From positions 248,001 through 312,000 of the forward strand of contig BMSW01000003.1 of assembly GCA_014649355.1 (NCBI GenBank): a stretch of 64,000 bases of DNA. Reading direction: 5' to 3'. The translations under genes were made by a program, and so were the position numbers. Below are positions 50,710 through 59,600 of this stretch, piece by piece. Positions within the stretch are counted from its first letter, which is position 1. The number at the start of each line of letters is the position of its first letter. Source of the DNA: Streptomyces althioticus (GTDB lineage: Bacteria > Actinomycetota > Actinomycetes > Streptomycetales > Streptomycetaceae). The notes below the pieces were generated by a model. The model worked only from the letters and a program-made list of their open reading frames with translations, was not told the origin of the DNA and did not search any database.

Positions 50710-50922
50710 AACCGGACGCCGGGAACCACCCCGGGTGGAGGGCTCGCAACTCCTGGTGTTCTCAATCCTGTTGAAACCTACGGAACCGCACTGACTTCGC
50801 ACCGATTCCTGTGACGGGTGAACACCCGTGGGGCGGGGCGCGTACTCATGGGCGCCGCTTCCCCTCACGGGCGCCTCGATGCCCCGCACAGGGATGCCCC
50901 GCAAGGAAGTCAGAGGAGTTCC
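50710..50922. promoter_or_regulatory. Upstream region of the DUF1996 gene
   Basis: 213 bp with one clean inverted repeat ACGGGTG-AA-CACCCGT (50814-50829) that may be an operator. GAGGAGTTCC near the end is the ribosome site. Confidence 0.5.
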
Positions 50923-52419
50923 ATGGGACGCAACACGAGAAAACGCCGTACACCGCTGGCCACCAAGGTGATAGCCGGGGCGGCGGCCCTGGCGATCGGT
51001 GGGGGCGGTCTGGTCTGGGCCAACTTCTACGCCTCGGCGCACGAGAAGAACGGGGGGCACAACGCCACCAAGTCGGGGCAGGCCCGGGTCGCCACGATCA
51101 ACTGTCCGGACGTCGGCCAGAAGCTGACCAAGGTGCCCCGCAAGGCGCGCTGGGGCGTCGCGCGTGAACTGGCCCGGCTCGACCGCCAGATCACGGAGGC
51201 GTACTCGCGCCTCGCCGAGACGCGTCAGGCGCAGGCGGGCGACGCGAGCTACGTCGACAACGCCATCCTCGGTCCGCTGAAGGACAAGCGCCGGGCCACC
51301 CTGGACCGCATCAACATCAACATCAAGCGGGCCGGCGGCCAGGGACGCGACCTCGGCCGGTTCGCCCGCTGCCAGGGCGTCCCCGCCGATCAGCCCGGCG
51401 GCGGTATGAACGGCGGAGGCCAGGACGGCGGGAACCAGGACGGCGGAGGCCAGGACAACGGCGGTGGCCAGGACAACGGCGGTCAGGCCGGCAACGGCCC
51501 GGTGGCGGACGACTTCATCCGCATCGAGGACGTCCAGCCGGGCACCCGCAACCTGCCCAACGGCCTTGCCGCCAACGGTGACACCGGCTCGACCGGCAGC
51601 TTCACCACCGTCTGCGGCACCAACGAGAACGCGCTGCGCAACTCGGACAACGTGATCGTGGCGCCCGGCGTCAGCAACGGCGCCCAGCACCAGCACGACT
51701 ACGTCGGCAACCAGGCCAACACCGCCTTCGCGAGCGACGAGGACCTGGCGGGCGGCGACACGAGCTGCCAGAACCAGGGCGACCGGTCGTCGTACTTCTG
51801 GCCCGTGCTGCGGATCCAGGACGGTACGCAGGACATCGACCAGGACCAGCCGGGCGGCGGCCAGGACGGCAACGTGGGCAAGATCGTCGCGCCCACCGAG
51901 GTGAACCTGAAGTTCGTCGGCAACCGCACCAGCGAGGTCGTCGCGATGCCGCGGGCGCTGCGCATCATCACCGGTGACGCCAAGGCCTTCACCAACGGCC
52001 TGGGCAACGCCAACACCGCGTGGAGCTGCACCGGATTCGAGGACCGTCAGGTGACGGACAAGTACCCGATCTGCCCCGAGGGCAGCGGCGTGGTCCGGAC
52101 GTCCAGCTTCCAGAGCTGCTGGGACGGCCAGAACACCGACAGCGCCAACCACCGCACGCACGTCGCCTTCGTCGGCGAGGACGGCAGCTGCCCGAACGGC
52201 TTCCAGGCCATCCCGCAGCTCCAGGTCCGCCTGGTGTACGACAACATCCCGGCGCCGCAGGCCGACAACGGGCAGCTGGTGAATCCGTACGCGGTGGACA
52301 CCTTCCCGGAGCAGCTGCACAAGCCGATCACCGACCACAACGACTTCATCAACTTCTTCGACGAGAACCTGATGAACGAGATGGTCCAGTGCATCAACAG
52401 CGGCCAGGACTGCCAGTAG
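50923..52419 (+). CDS. Secreted DUF1996 protein
   Basis: 498 aa. Signal or anchor segment [20 protein letters not shown] to about residue 43, then a helical domain bounded by Cys ([20 protein letters not shown] to GRFARCQG), a Gly/Gln/Asp/Asn linker (about 155-190), and the DUF1996 domain with [33 protein letters not shown] (His pair), [32 protein letters not shown] and [13 protein letters not shown]1996 is found in secreted fungal and actinobacterial proteins and may be a wall or sugar-binding domain. ATG with GAGGAG upstream. Confidence 0.9.
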   Translation: MGRNTRKRRTPLATKVIAGAAALAIGGGGLVWANFYASAHEKNGGHNATKSGQARVATINCPDVGQKLTKVPRKARWGVARELARLDRQITEAYSRLAETRQAQAGDASYVDNAILGPLKDKRRATLDRININIKRAGGQGRDLGRFARCQGVPADQPGGGMNGGGQDGGNQDGGGQDNGGGQDNGGQAGNGPVADDFIRIEDVQPGTRNLPNGLAANGDTGSTGSFTTVCGTNENALRNSDNVIVAPGVSNGAQHQHDYVGNQANTAFASDEDLAGGDTSCQNQGDRSSYFWPVLRIQDGTQDIDQDQPGGGQDGNVGKIVAPTEVNLKFVGNRTSEVVAMPRALRIITGDAKAFTNGLGNANTAWSCTGFEDRQVTDKYPICPEGSGVVRTSSFQSCWDGQNTDSANHRTHVAFVGEDGSCPNGFQAIPQLQVRLVYDNIPAPQADNGQLVNPYAVDTFPEQLHKPITDHNDFINFFDENLMNEMVQCINSGQDCQ

Positions 52420-52451
52420 GCCGCGGAGCCCGCTGAGGGAACCGAGGGAGA

Positions 52452-52497
52452 ACGGCGAAGGCCGGCGGTGGGAATTCCCACCGCCGGCCTTCGCCGT
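52452..52497. terminator. 46-nt perfect palindrome (terminator)
   Basis: Symmetric around GAATTC at 52472-52477 with no loop and arms of 23 nt, between two convergent genes. It would form a strong hairpin in either transcript. Confidence 0.88.
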
Positions 52498-52515
52498 GCC
52501 GGGCGCGAGAGCGGC

Positions 52516-52947
52516 TCAGCCGTGGTGGCCGCCCTTGTTGTGGCTGCCGCCGGGGTTCATGTGCTCGGAGCCCTCCTCCAGGTCGCCGCCGAGCGTCGCC
52601 CGCAGCGCCTCGACGGTCCTCTCCTCGCCCACGGCGACCCACTTGCGGCCGACGAGGTAGTAACCGCCGTAGTCCTTCGCCGTGTTGAGCCACTCGCGCT
52701 GGCCGCGGTCGGTGGAGAAGGTGGCGAGGACGTACTTCTCGTCGCCCTTCCCGCACAGCGCCTGCCGGATGGTGTCGGCGTCGGTCTGCATGTCGGGGTC
52801 GCACTTCGCCTCGGCGGCCAGCTTCTCCAGGCTGCCGGTGGCGGTGGGCGGCACCGTGTGCTCCCCGTGGCCGCCGGACCCGCAGCCCGCCAGCGCCAGG
52901 GCCGCCACCGCGCAGGTCAGCGCGAGCTTCGGTCGGGTCACCCTCAT
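52516..52947 (-). CDS. Secreted lipoprotein, unknown function
   Basis: 143 aa. Lipobox in MRVTRPKLALTCAVAALALAGCGS (Cys22). Then a small domain: KLAAEAKCDPDMQTDADTIRQALCGKGDEKYVLATFSTDRGQREWLNTAKDYGGYYLVGRKWVAVG, and a Gly/His-rich tail (GGSHNKGGHHG) that could bind metal. Two Cys (CDPDM, ALCGK) may form a disulphide. ATG has GGAGG 5 nt upstream. No family recognised; it resembles lipoproteins that report on secretion stress. Confidence 0.85.
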   Translation of the reverse strand: MRVTRPKLALTCAVAALALAGCGSGGHGEHTVPPTATGSLEKLAAEAKCDPDMQTDADTIRQALCGKGDEKYVLATFSTDRGQREWLNTAKDYGGYYLVGRKWVAVGEERTVEALRATLGGDLEEGSEHMNPGGSHNKGGHHG

Positions 52948-53137
52948 GTGTTCCTCCGGTCTTGACGGCGACATCGTGGGGCGGCGACATGCCGCTCGGA
53001 GCCCCGGCACGGGGCCCTCGCCCTTCGATACGGCTGCGGCGCGCCGGGCGCTCAATCACCGTGCCGGGACCGCGGACGGTGGCCGGAAGGGCGCGGGTGT
53101 CAGGTGACCATCGCCCCGTTCGCTCGTTCAGCTGAAC

Positions 53138-55060
53138 GTGCAGTCACAGGATGCCGCCGCCCAGTCCCCCGCGCTCTCCTCCCCGGCCGGTCAGGCCGTG
53201 GACGTCGAACAGGCCGAGGCCGCCCTCGTCGAGCACTATCCGCGGCTCGTGCGCCTCGCCTACCTGGTGCTGCCGTCCCGTATGAGCCGCACCCGGCGGG
53301 TGCTCACCGCGCACGCCCTGGTCCAGCGGGCGCTCCCCCGCGGGCGGTCCGACGCGCCGCTGATCCCCGCGCAGAGCGCCGGCCGGGACGGCGACCCGGG
53401 CTACGCGCTGGTGCGGCTCCAGGTGGTGCGGTCGGCGCTGGAGGCGGGCCTGCCGCTGCGCCGCCGGGGTCTGCCGAAGCGCTCCCAGCTGCCGCCGCTG
53501 CTGCCGCAGGTGTGGGGCCTGACGGTGTTCCCGCGGCCGGGCGGCGCGGACGAACTGGCACTGGACCAGCGGCTGTCGGCGCTGTCCGGACCGGCCCGTG
53601 CCGCGCACGTCCTGCGCGGTCTGGAGCGGCTGCCGGACACCGACGTGCGCCGGGTGCTGGACGGCGCGGGCGTCGCGGACCCGGACGCCGCGCTCGCGGA
53701 GGCCGACGGCATCCCCGACCCGTACCGGCTGCTCGAGTCCCCCGAGTTCGACCCGTGTGCGCTGCAGGCCCGGCCGACGGACCTGCTGCGCCGCCGGCGG
53801 CATCTGAAGGCCGGTGTGGTCGGGGCGGCGGCGCTCGCGGTGTGCGGGGCGCTGCTGTCGCTGCCCGGGGACGGCTGGGGCGCCGACGGCCCGGCCGCTC
53901 CCCCGTACGCGCGCAACCCCGCCGCGCAGGCCGCGCTGGACCCCGCGAAGCTGACCCGGGTGCCGGACTCGGCGTGGAGGACGTCGGAGCGTACGGACTT
54001 CTCGGTGTGGCCGGCGCGCGGCCCGCTCACCGGGGACCGCGCGCTGCTGCGCCGTGCGCTCGCCGTGTGGGCCCGGCCCGGTGAGGGCGTCACCTCGTCG
54101 GCCACCCCGGGCACCCCCACGGGCGGGCCCGCCGGTCCGCCCCACCTGCTGTACGCGGGCACGGTGGACGCCGCGCGCGTGGTGGTCCTGTACGACGGCT
54201 GGCGTCTCGCCCGGTACGCCGAGCCGGAGGAGGGCGCCCGGGGCGCCGCCCTGGACCTGGCGCGGGTCGACGGGGCCGGGCGGGCCGGGGCGAGCGCGGT
54301 GGTGCTGAGCCGCTCGGACGGCAACGTCCGCTTCCTGCTCGCCCCCTGGGTGCGGGAGGCGGGCGAGCGGGACCTGCGCGAGCCGGACGACGGCGCGCGG
54401 GAGCTGCCCCTGGAGGACGGGGTGACCGGGCCGTTCGTCTCGGAGCAGGGGCGGGAGCCGTGCACGACGTGGAACACGCTGGAGCTGACCGACGGCACCG
54501 GCACCCGGCTGCTGACCGACCTCGGCGAGCTGGTCCCGGCGCGGCTGACCACCGGCCGTCCGGGCGAGGTGAAGGACGTGTCCGGCGAGAAGGCACGGCG
54601 CACCTGGCAGCCGTACGCCTGCTCGCTGGCGGCGATGCGGTCGGCGGGCGTGCGCGGCGTCAACGCCTGGGCGTACGCGGAGCAGCCGCTGCCCGACGGC
54701 GACGGGCGGGCCCGGTGGCTGTGCACGCGCGGGGAGACCTGGCGGGGCACGGGGGCGCGGGTGCTGGCGCAGTTCCACTCCCCGGGCGCGCGGTACGGGG
54801 CGGTCGCGGCCCGCGCGGAGGACGTGCCCGCCTGCGGGACCCGGCAACCTGACGTGCTGGCCGGGGTGTTGTGGAAGTCCGCCGGCGGCACCTGGTACCT
54901 GCTCGCGGCCGGCAGCGACGGGGTGGAGTCCGTGGAGGCGACCGGCGGCGTCGAGGGCAGGGCGAAGGACCGGCTGCTGTCGGTGCGCGCCGAGAAGGGT
55001 GCGCGGGCCGACCTCGAGGGCACACTTGAGGACGGGGGGTCGGTCGGCGGGCTGCGGTGA
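53138..55060 (+). CDS. Large hypothetical protein with degenerate sigma-factor-like N-terminus and one membrane segment
   Basis: 640 aa. Residues about 20-60 read EAALVEHYPRLVRLAYLVLPSRMSRTRR, like an ECF sigma region 2 with the promoter-contact residues lost; later LSALSGPARAAHVLRGLERLPDTDVRRVLDGAG resembles a region 4. A membrane helix follows (LKAGVVGAAALAVCGALLSLPG, about 225-247), then a long extracellular part with repeated LLYAGTVDAARVVVLYDG and WLCTRGETWR blocks. It may be an anchored sensor that evolved from a sigma factor (inference). GTG at 53138; the TetR gene follows. Confidence 0.78.
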   Translation: MQSQDAAAQSPALSSPAGQAVDVEQAEAALVEHYPRLVRLAYLVLPSRMSRTRRVLTAHALVQRALPRGRSDAPLIPAQSAGRDGDPGYALVRLQVVRSALEAGLPLRRRGLPKRSQLPPLLPQVWGLTVFPRPGGADELALDQRLSALSGPARAAHVLRGLERLPDTDVRRVLDGAGVADPDAALAEADGIPDPYRLLESPEFDPCALQARPTDLLRRRRHLKAGVVGAAALAVCGALLSLPGDGWGADGPAAPPYARNPAAQAALDPAKLTRVPDSAWRTSERTDFSVWPARGPLTGDRALLRRALAVWARPGEGVTSSATPGTPTGGPAGPPHLLYAGTVDAARVVVLYDGWRLARYAEPEEGARGAALDLARVDGAGRAGASAVVLSRSDGNVRFLLAPWVREAGERDLREPDDGARELPLEDGVTGPFVSEQGREPCTTWNTLELTDGTGTRLLTDLGELVPARLTTGRPGEVKDVSGEKARRTWQPYACSLAAMRSAGVRGVNAWAYAEQPLPDGDGRARWLCTRGETWRGTGARVLAQFHSPGARYGAVAARAEDVPACGTRQPDVLAGVLWKSAGGTWYLLAAGSDGVESVEATGGVEGRAKDRLLSVRAEKGARADLEGTLEDGGSVGGLR

Positions 55061-55112
55061 TCCGGGGAACACCGGTGTCCGGTCCGGCCCGTGGGAGGCC
55101 GGAATCGATCGG

Positions 55113-55118
55113 TAAGGT
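55113..55118 (+). promoter_or_regulatory. -10 hexamer of a probable leaderless transcript (TetR gene)
   Basis: TAAGGT ends 6 nt before the ATG at 55125, with no Shine-Dalgarno sequence. Confidence 0.5.
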
Positions 55119-55124
55119 GTTCGC

Positions 55125-55820
55125 ATGAGTACCGGGGTGCGTCGGAGGATGGGAGTCGAGGAGCGCCGGCAGCAGTTGATCGGCGTGGCTCTCGAACTGT
55201 TCAGCAAGCGTTCCCCGGACGAGGTCTCGATCGACGAGATAGCGTCCCGGGCGGGCATCTCGCGCCCGCTCGTCTACCACTACTTCCCCGGCAAACTGAG
55301 CCTGTACGAGGCGGCTTTGCGGCGTGCCGCGGAGGATCTGGCGTCCCGGTTCGCCGAGCCGCACGAGGGCCCGCTGGGCTCGCGGCTGCGGCGGGTGATG
55401 GCACGCTTCTTCGACTTCGTGGAGGAGCACGGCCCCGGTTTCTCCGCCCTGATGCGCGGCGGCCCCGCCGTGGGCTCCTCCACCACCAACGCGCTGGTGG
55501 ACTCGGTGCGTCAGGCCGCGTACGAGCAGATGCTGGCGCACATGGGCGTGGTGGGCCCGGCGCCGGCGCGGCTGGAGGTGGTCGTGCGCTCCTGGATCTC
55601 GCTCGTGGAGTCGACGGCGCTGATCTGGCTGGACGGGCGGCGGGTGCCGCGCGAGGAGCTGGAGGCCAAGCTGGTGCAGGACTTCGCGGCCCTGGCCGCG
55701 GTCGCCGCGACCCGCGACGAGGAACTCGCCACGCTGCTGCGGGGACTGGTCAAGCAGGAACCGGGCGACGGCCCGTTCACCGACCTCGCCGCCCGGATGA
55801 TCTCCCTGGCGCAGGAGTGA
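55125..55820 (+). CDS. TetR-family transcription regulator
   Basis: 231 aa. DNA-binding domain at residues 10-60: RRMGVEERRQQLIGVALELFSKRSPDEVSIDEIASRAGISRPLVYHYFPGKLSLYEAAL, a textbook TetR helix-turn-helix. The C-terminal ligand domain includes LRRVMARFFDFVEEHGPGFSALMRGG and VVRSWISLVESTALIWLDGRRV. Target and ligand unknown. Its stop overlaps the next gene (GTGA), so the two are coupled. Confidence 0.93.
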   Translation: MSTGVRRRMGVEERRQQLIGVALELFSKRSPDEVSIDEIASRAGISRPLVYHYFPGKLSLYEAALRRAAEDLASRFAEPHEGPLGSRLRRVMARFFDFVEEHGPGFSALMRGGPAVGSSTTNALVDSVRQAAYEQMLAHMGVVGPAPARLEVVVRSWISLVESTALIWLDGRRVPREELEAKLVQDFAALAAVAATRDEELATLLRGLVKQEPGDGPFTDLAARMISLAQE

Positions 55821-56263
55821 CCGCGCCGGCCACCTGGGGGCTGGTCGTCGAGACGACCGTGGGCTCCGGGGAACGCAAGCACACGGAGGCCACCGTGGTG
55901 GCGCACGTCGAGGGGAACCGCGAGGAGGCGCTCGCGGAGCTGGAGCGACGGGCGCGGGCGTACGTGCCCGCCCACCCCTTCAACCACGACCGGCGCCGTC
56001 TGCTCAGGGACGGCGACGGCTTCCTGCTCGTCGTCGACGGGGCGTGGAGGTCGTTCCTCACCCGGTTCACGGTGGCGGAGCTGCTGGAGGACTCCGCCGC
56101 GCCGCGTGAGCCGGAGCCCGTCGCCGAGGAGCCGCCCGCCCCGGAGCCCACCGAGGCAGCACCGCCCCCGCCTCCTCGCCCGACCCCGGAGCAGCTCGCG
56201 GAGCGGGACGAGGACGGCGTGCCCGTGCTGCCGTCGTGGCTGGGCCGCCCCGACCTGTACTGA
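55817..56263 (+). CDS. Hypothetical protein (148 aa) coupled to the TetR gene
   Basis: VTAPATWGLVVETTVGSGER, then a small globular domain (EATVVAHVEGNREEALAELERRARAYVPAHPFNHDRRRLLRDGDGFLLVVDGAWRSFLTRFTVAELLED) and a Pro/Glu-rich disordered tail ending VLPSWLGRPDLY. GTG at 55817 overlaps the TetR stop by 4 bp. No family recognised; the PSWLGRPDLY end looks conserved-like. Convergent with the tautomerase gene, 3 bp apart. Confidence 0.8.
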   Translation: MTAPATWGLVVETTVGSGERKHTEATVVAHVEGNREEALAELERRARAYVPAHPFNHDRRRLLRDGDGFLLVVDGAWRSFLTRFTVAELLEDSAAPREPEPVAEEPPAPEPTEAAPPPPPRPTPEQLAERDEDGVPVLPSWLGRPDLY

Positions 56264-56266
56264 GGG

Positions 56267-56626
56267 CTACTCGCCCTCGAACTTCCGGTAGGACGGGTCG
56301 AGGTCGCGGACCTCGGCGGAGGCGTGCAGCGTACGGCCGTCGGCGGGCTTGACGTACTGCCTCAGCAGGTCGAGGACCGCCTCGGTGAGACGGGACTTGG
56401 TCTCGTCCGTGCGGCCGGCGAGGAGGGCGATGTGCACGTGCACCAGCGCGTGTCCCTCGCTGTCGGGACCGACCACCGGGTCCTCGGTGCGCCGGAACCG
56501 CGTCTTGCACGCGGGCGGCTTCGCCGCCGCGATGTCCACGACGGCGGAGTGCAGGTCCCGCGCGAAGGCAGGCCGGTCGAAACCGTCCGCCAGGTTGTCC
56601 GAGTAGTCGACGGTGATCTGCGGCAT
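56267..56626 (-). CDS. 5-carboxymethyl-2-hydroxymuconate delta-isomerase-like tautomerase
   Basis: 119 aa. MPQITVDYSDNLADGFDRPA gives the N-terminal Pro (after Met removal) used as base in this tautomerase family, followed by FARDLHSAVVDIAAAK, CKTRFRRTEDPVVG, ALVHVHIALLAGRTDETKSRLTEAVLDLLRQYV, which is the CHMI pattern. No homoprotocatechuate genes are nearby, so the substrate in this organism is unclear. The gene is alone between two regions. Confidence 0.88.
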   Translation of the reverse strand: MPQITVDYSDNLADGFDRPAFARDLHSAVVDIAAAKPPACKTRFRRTEDPVVGPDSEGHALVHVHIALLAGRTDETKSRLTEAVLDLLRQYVKPADGRTLHASAEVRDLDPSYRKFEGE

Positions 56627-56681
56627 GGGCCCTCCTGGTGCAGGTCAGGAGGGCCCACCCTAGCCGCAGCCGGTCAGCCGG

Positions 56682-59600
56682 TCATCCGGCGGTGAACACC
56701 GCCACCGTGCGGGCCGGGACGGTGAACGTGCCGGTCGCCTTCGCGTAGGACGAGGTCTTCACGACCGCGTCCCCGCCCTTGGCCTGCACCGGGTGCAGGC
56801 GGTGGTCCGTCCCGGCGAGCGCGGCGACGCGCTGCTGCTGCCGCTCGGGCGTGGCGTTGAAGACCACGACCAGGCCGCCCAGCTTCATGGTGATGACGCC
56901 GGGCGTCTCGTCCTTCCCGGACAGCGGGAAGGACAGCCGGGACTGCACCTGGTCCGCCGTACCGAGGGAGAACGCCTTCTCCGTCGTGCGGATCCGCAGC
57001 AGGTCCCGGTAGGCCGCCGAGGCGCCCTCGATCTGCGGGCAGCCCACCGTCACCGAGCCGAGCAGCGGCTCGGCGTACGGCCACTTGTCCTTGTTGTCGG
57101 CGGCCGGCGGCAGACCGCGGCCCATGCCGTTGCCGTCCGCGCAGTTCCAGTGGATGGCGTTGAACCAGTCGCCGCTGTCGTAGGAGTTGCGGTCCAGGGA
57201 CTTGGAGCGCAGCAGGTCGGTGCCCGCCTGGGAGAGCGCCGGGCCCTGCGAGAGGGCGGCGGTCGCCATGGCGAGGACCTGCATGCGCGCGCGGTCCGCG
57301 GCCGGGGTGTCCTTCGGCAGCTTGAAGGCGAGCGCGTCGAACAGCGACTCGTTGTCGTGCGCGTCCGCGTAGGCGAGGGCGTCGCCGGGGGCGGCCGCGT
57401 AGCCGGCGGGGGCGCCGTTGTAGTCGACCTGGGAGCCCTTGACCTCCTTGCCGCTGGTGTCGGTGAAGGTGTAGTCGGCGAGGTTGCCGCTCAGGCCCAC
57501 CTTGATGAGGTCCTGGTAGTGCAGCAGCCGGGCCTTCTGCTCGGCCGGGGTGCCGTTGGCGGCCGAGGAGTTGGGGTCGGTGTAGAGGCCGGAGGCGAAG
57601 CCCTGCACGCCGGGGTCCTCGTCGAAGGGGCCGCCGCCGCGCACGGCGTCACGGGCCCGGTCGGAGAAGGTGGCGATGCCGGTGCCGGCCATGTTCTGCT
57701 GCGTGGCCTGCTCGAAGCGGGCGTCGTCGGCGATCTCGCCGAAGTTCCAGCCCTCGCCGTACAGGATGATCTTCTTGCCGTCGACACCGTCCTTCTTCAC
57801 CGTGAGGGCGTCGAGGGCCTTGCGGACGGCGAGGATGTTCTCCTTCGGGTGGTGCCCCATGAGGTCGAAGCGGAAGCCGTCGACCTTGTACTCCTTGGCC
57901 CAGGTGACGACGGAGTCGACGACGAGCTTGCCCATCATGGCGTTCTCGGGCGCCGTGTTGGAGCAGCAGGTGCTGTTGGCGACGGAGCCGTCGGCGAGCA
58001 GCCGCTGGTAGTAGCCGGGGACGATGCGGTCGAGGACGGAGGTCTTCGCCTGGCCGTGGGCGGCGGTGTGGTTGTAGACCACGTCCATCACCACGCGCAG
58101 GCCGTCCTCGTTGAGCGCCTTCACCATCTGGCGGAACTCGACCGTGCGGGCGGTGCCGTCCGGGTCGGTGGCGTAGGAGCCCTCGGGGACCGTGTAGTGG
58201 TACGGGTCGTACCCCCAGTTGTAGGCGTCCTTGCCGGCGGCCTTCGCGACGCACTCCTGCTGCTTCTCGGAGTCGGCCGGGTAGGAAGCCAGGTCGCAGT
58301 CGACGGTCGCCTGGTCGGACTTCCTCTCGGGGATGGTGGCGATGTCGAACGCGGGCAGGAGGTGCACGTACGAGGTGCCGGCCCGCGCCAGCTCGCGCAG
58401 GTGCCTGCTGCCGTCGCTGTCCTTGTCGGTGAACGCCAGGTAGGTGCCGCGGTGCTTCGCCGTGCGGTCCTCGACGGAGAAGTCGCGGATGTGCAACTCC
58501 TGGATCTGCGCGTCCTTGAGCGGTACGGCCTTCGGCTTGGTGTAGCCGTCCCAGCCGCGCGGCCGGAGGGACCGGTCGGCCAGGTCGACGACGAGGCTGC
58601 GCTCGGAGTCGGTGGTGAGGGCGGTCGCGTACGGGTCGGTGACCTTGTTGGTGACGAGCTCACCCGCGGCGGGCGCCCACACGGTCACCGCGTACCGGTA
58701 CTCCTTGCCCTTCCAGGAGGCGGGGCCGGTGACGGACCAGACGCCGGTGGCGTCGTCGCGGCGCATGGCGACCGTACGGCCGTCGAGCTCCAGGGCGACC
58801 TTCCGCGCGGTCGGCGCCCACACGGACAGGGTGGGCCGGTTGTTCTGGAACACCGGGCCGAGCCGCGCCTTGGTCGCGCCGGCGGCGTAGAGGTCGTCGA
58901 GGACGCCCGCGATCTGCACGCCGGTGGCGGCGAGTACCGCACCGTTGGCGGCGCGCTGGGTGGCGACGACCTGGCCGCGCAGGGCCTCGCGCACCTGGTC
59001 ACGGTCGCGCGGGTCGACGGTCCAGGCGGTGCCGTCGGCGAGGTGGGGAAACTCCGCCTTCTGCGCGTCGGTGAAAGACGACTTGTTCAGGCGGATCCAG
59101 CGGGCGTCGCCGGTGTCCAGCTTGCCGTCCCTGACCGCGACCGCGCCGGTGCGGGAGGTGAGGAGCTGGGTGGAGGCGGCAGCTGCGGAGCCGTCCCAGA
59201 CGAGGGTGGAGCGGTCGATCCAGACCGCCTTGGAGGTGGCCAGGTCGAGGGCGGCCGCGGACCCGGCGGGCTGCGGCAGCAGGTACTTCTCCTGCCCGCT
59301 CACCAGCCACACCTCGTGGCCGTTGGCCCGGAGGTCCAGCGACTGGTCGGTGGGGAGGTCCTTCTCGTCGCCCTTGTGGAGGATGTAGCTGAGGCTGGTG
59401 GCACCCTCGGCGAGCGGCACCTCGAAGACAGCGCCATAGGCATCAGTCTTCACCGGCTCCAGGGGCTTCGACCAGTCGGTGGGGTGCGCGGCACCGGTCC
59501 AGGTGTGCAGCCCCCAGCCGTCGTAGTTCCCGTCGGCGCGGTGGTAGTGCAGGACGGCCTTGGTGGTGTCCTGCGCCGGGTACTCGGGCCGCTCAGTGGT

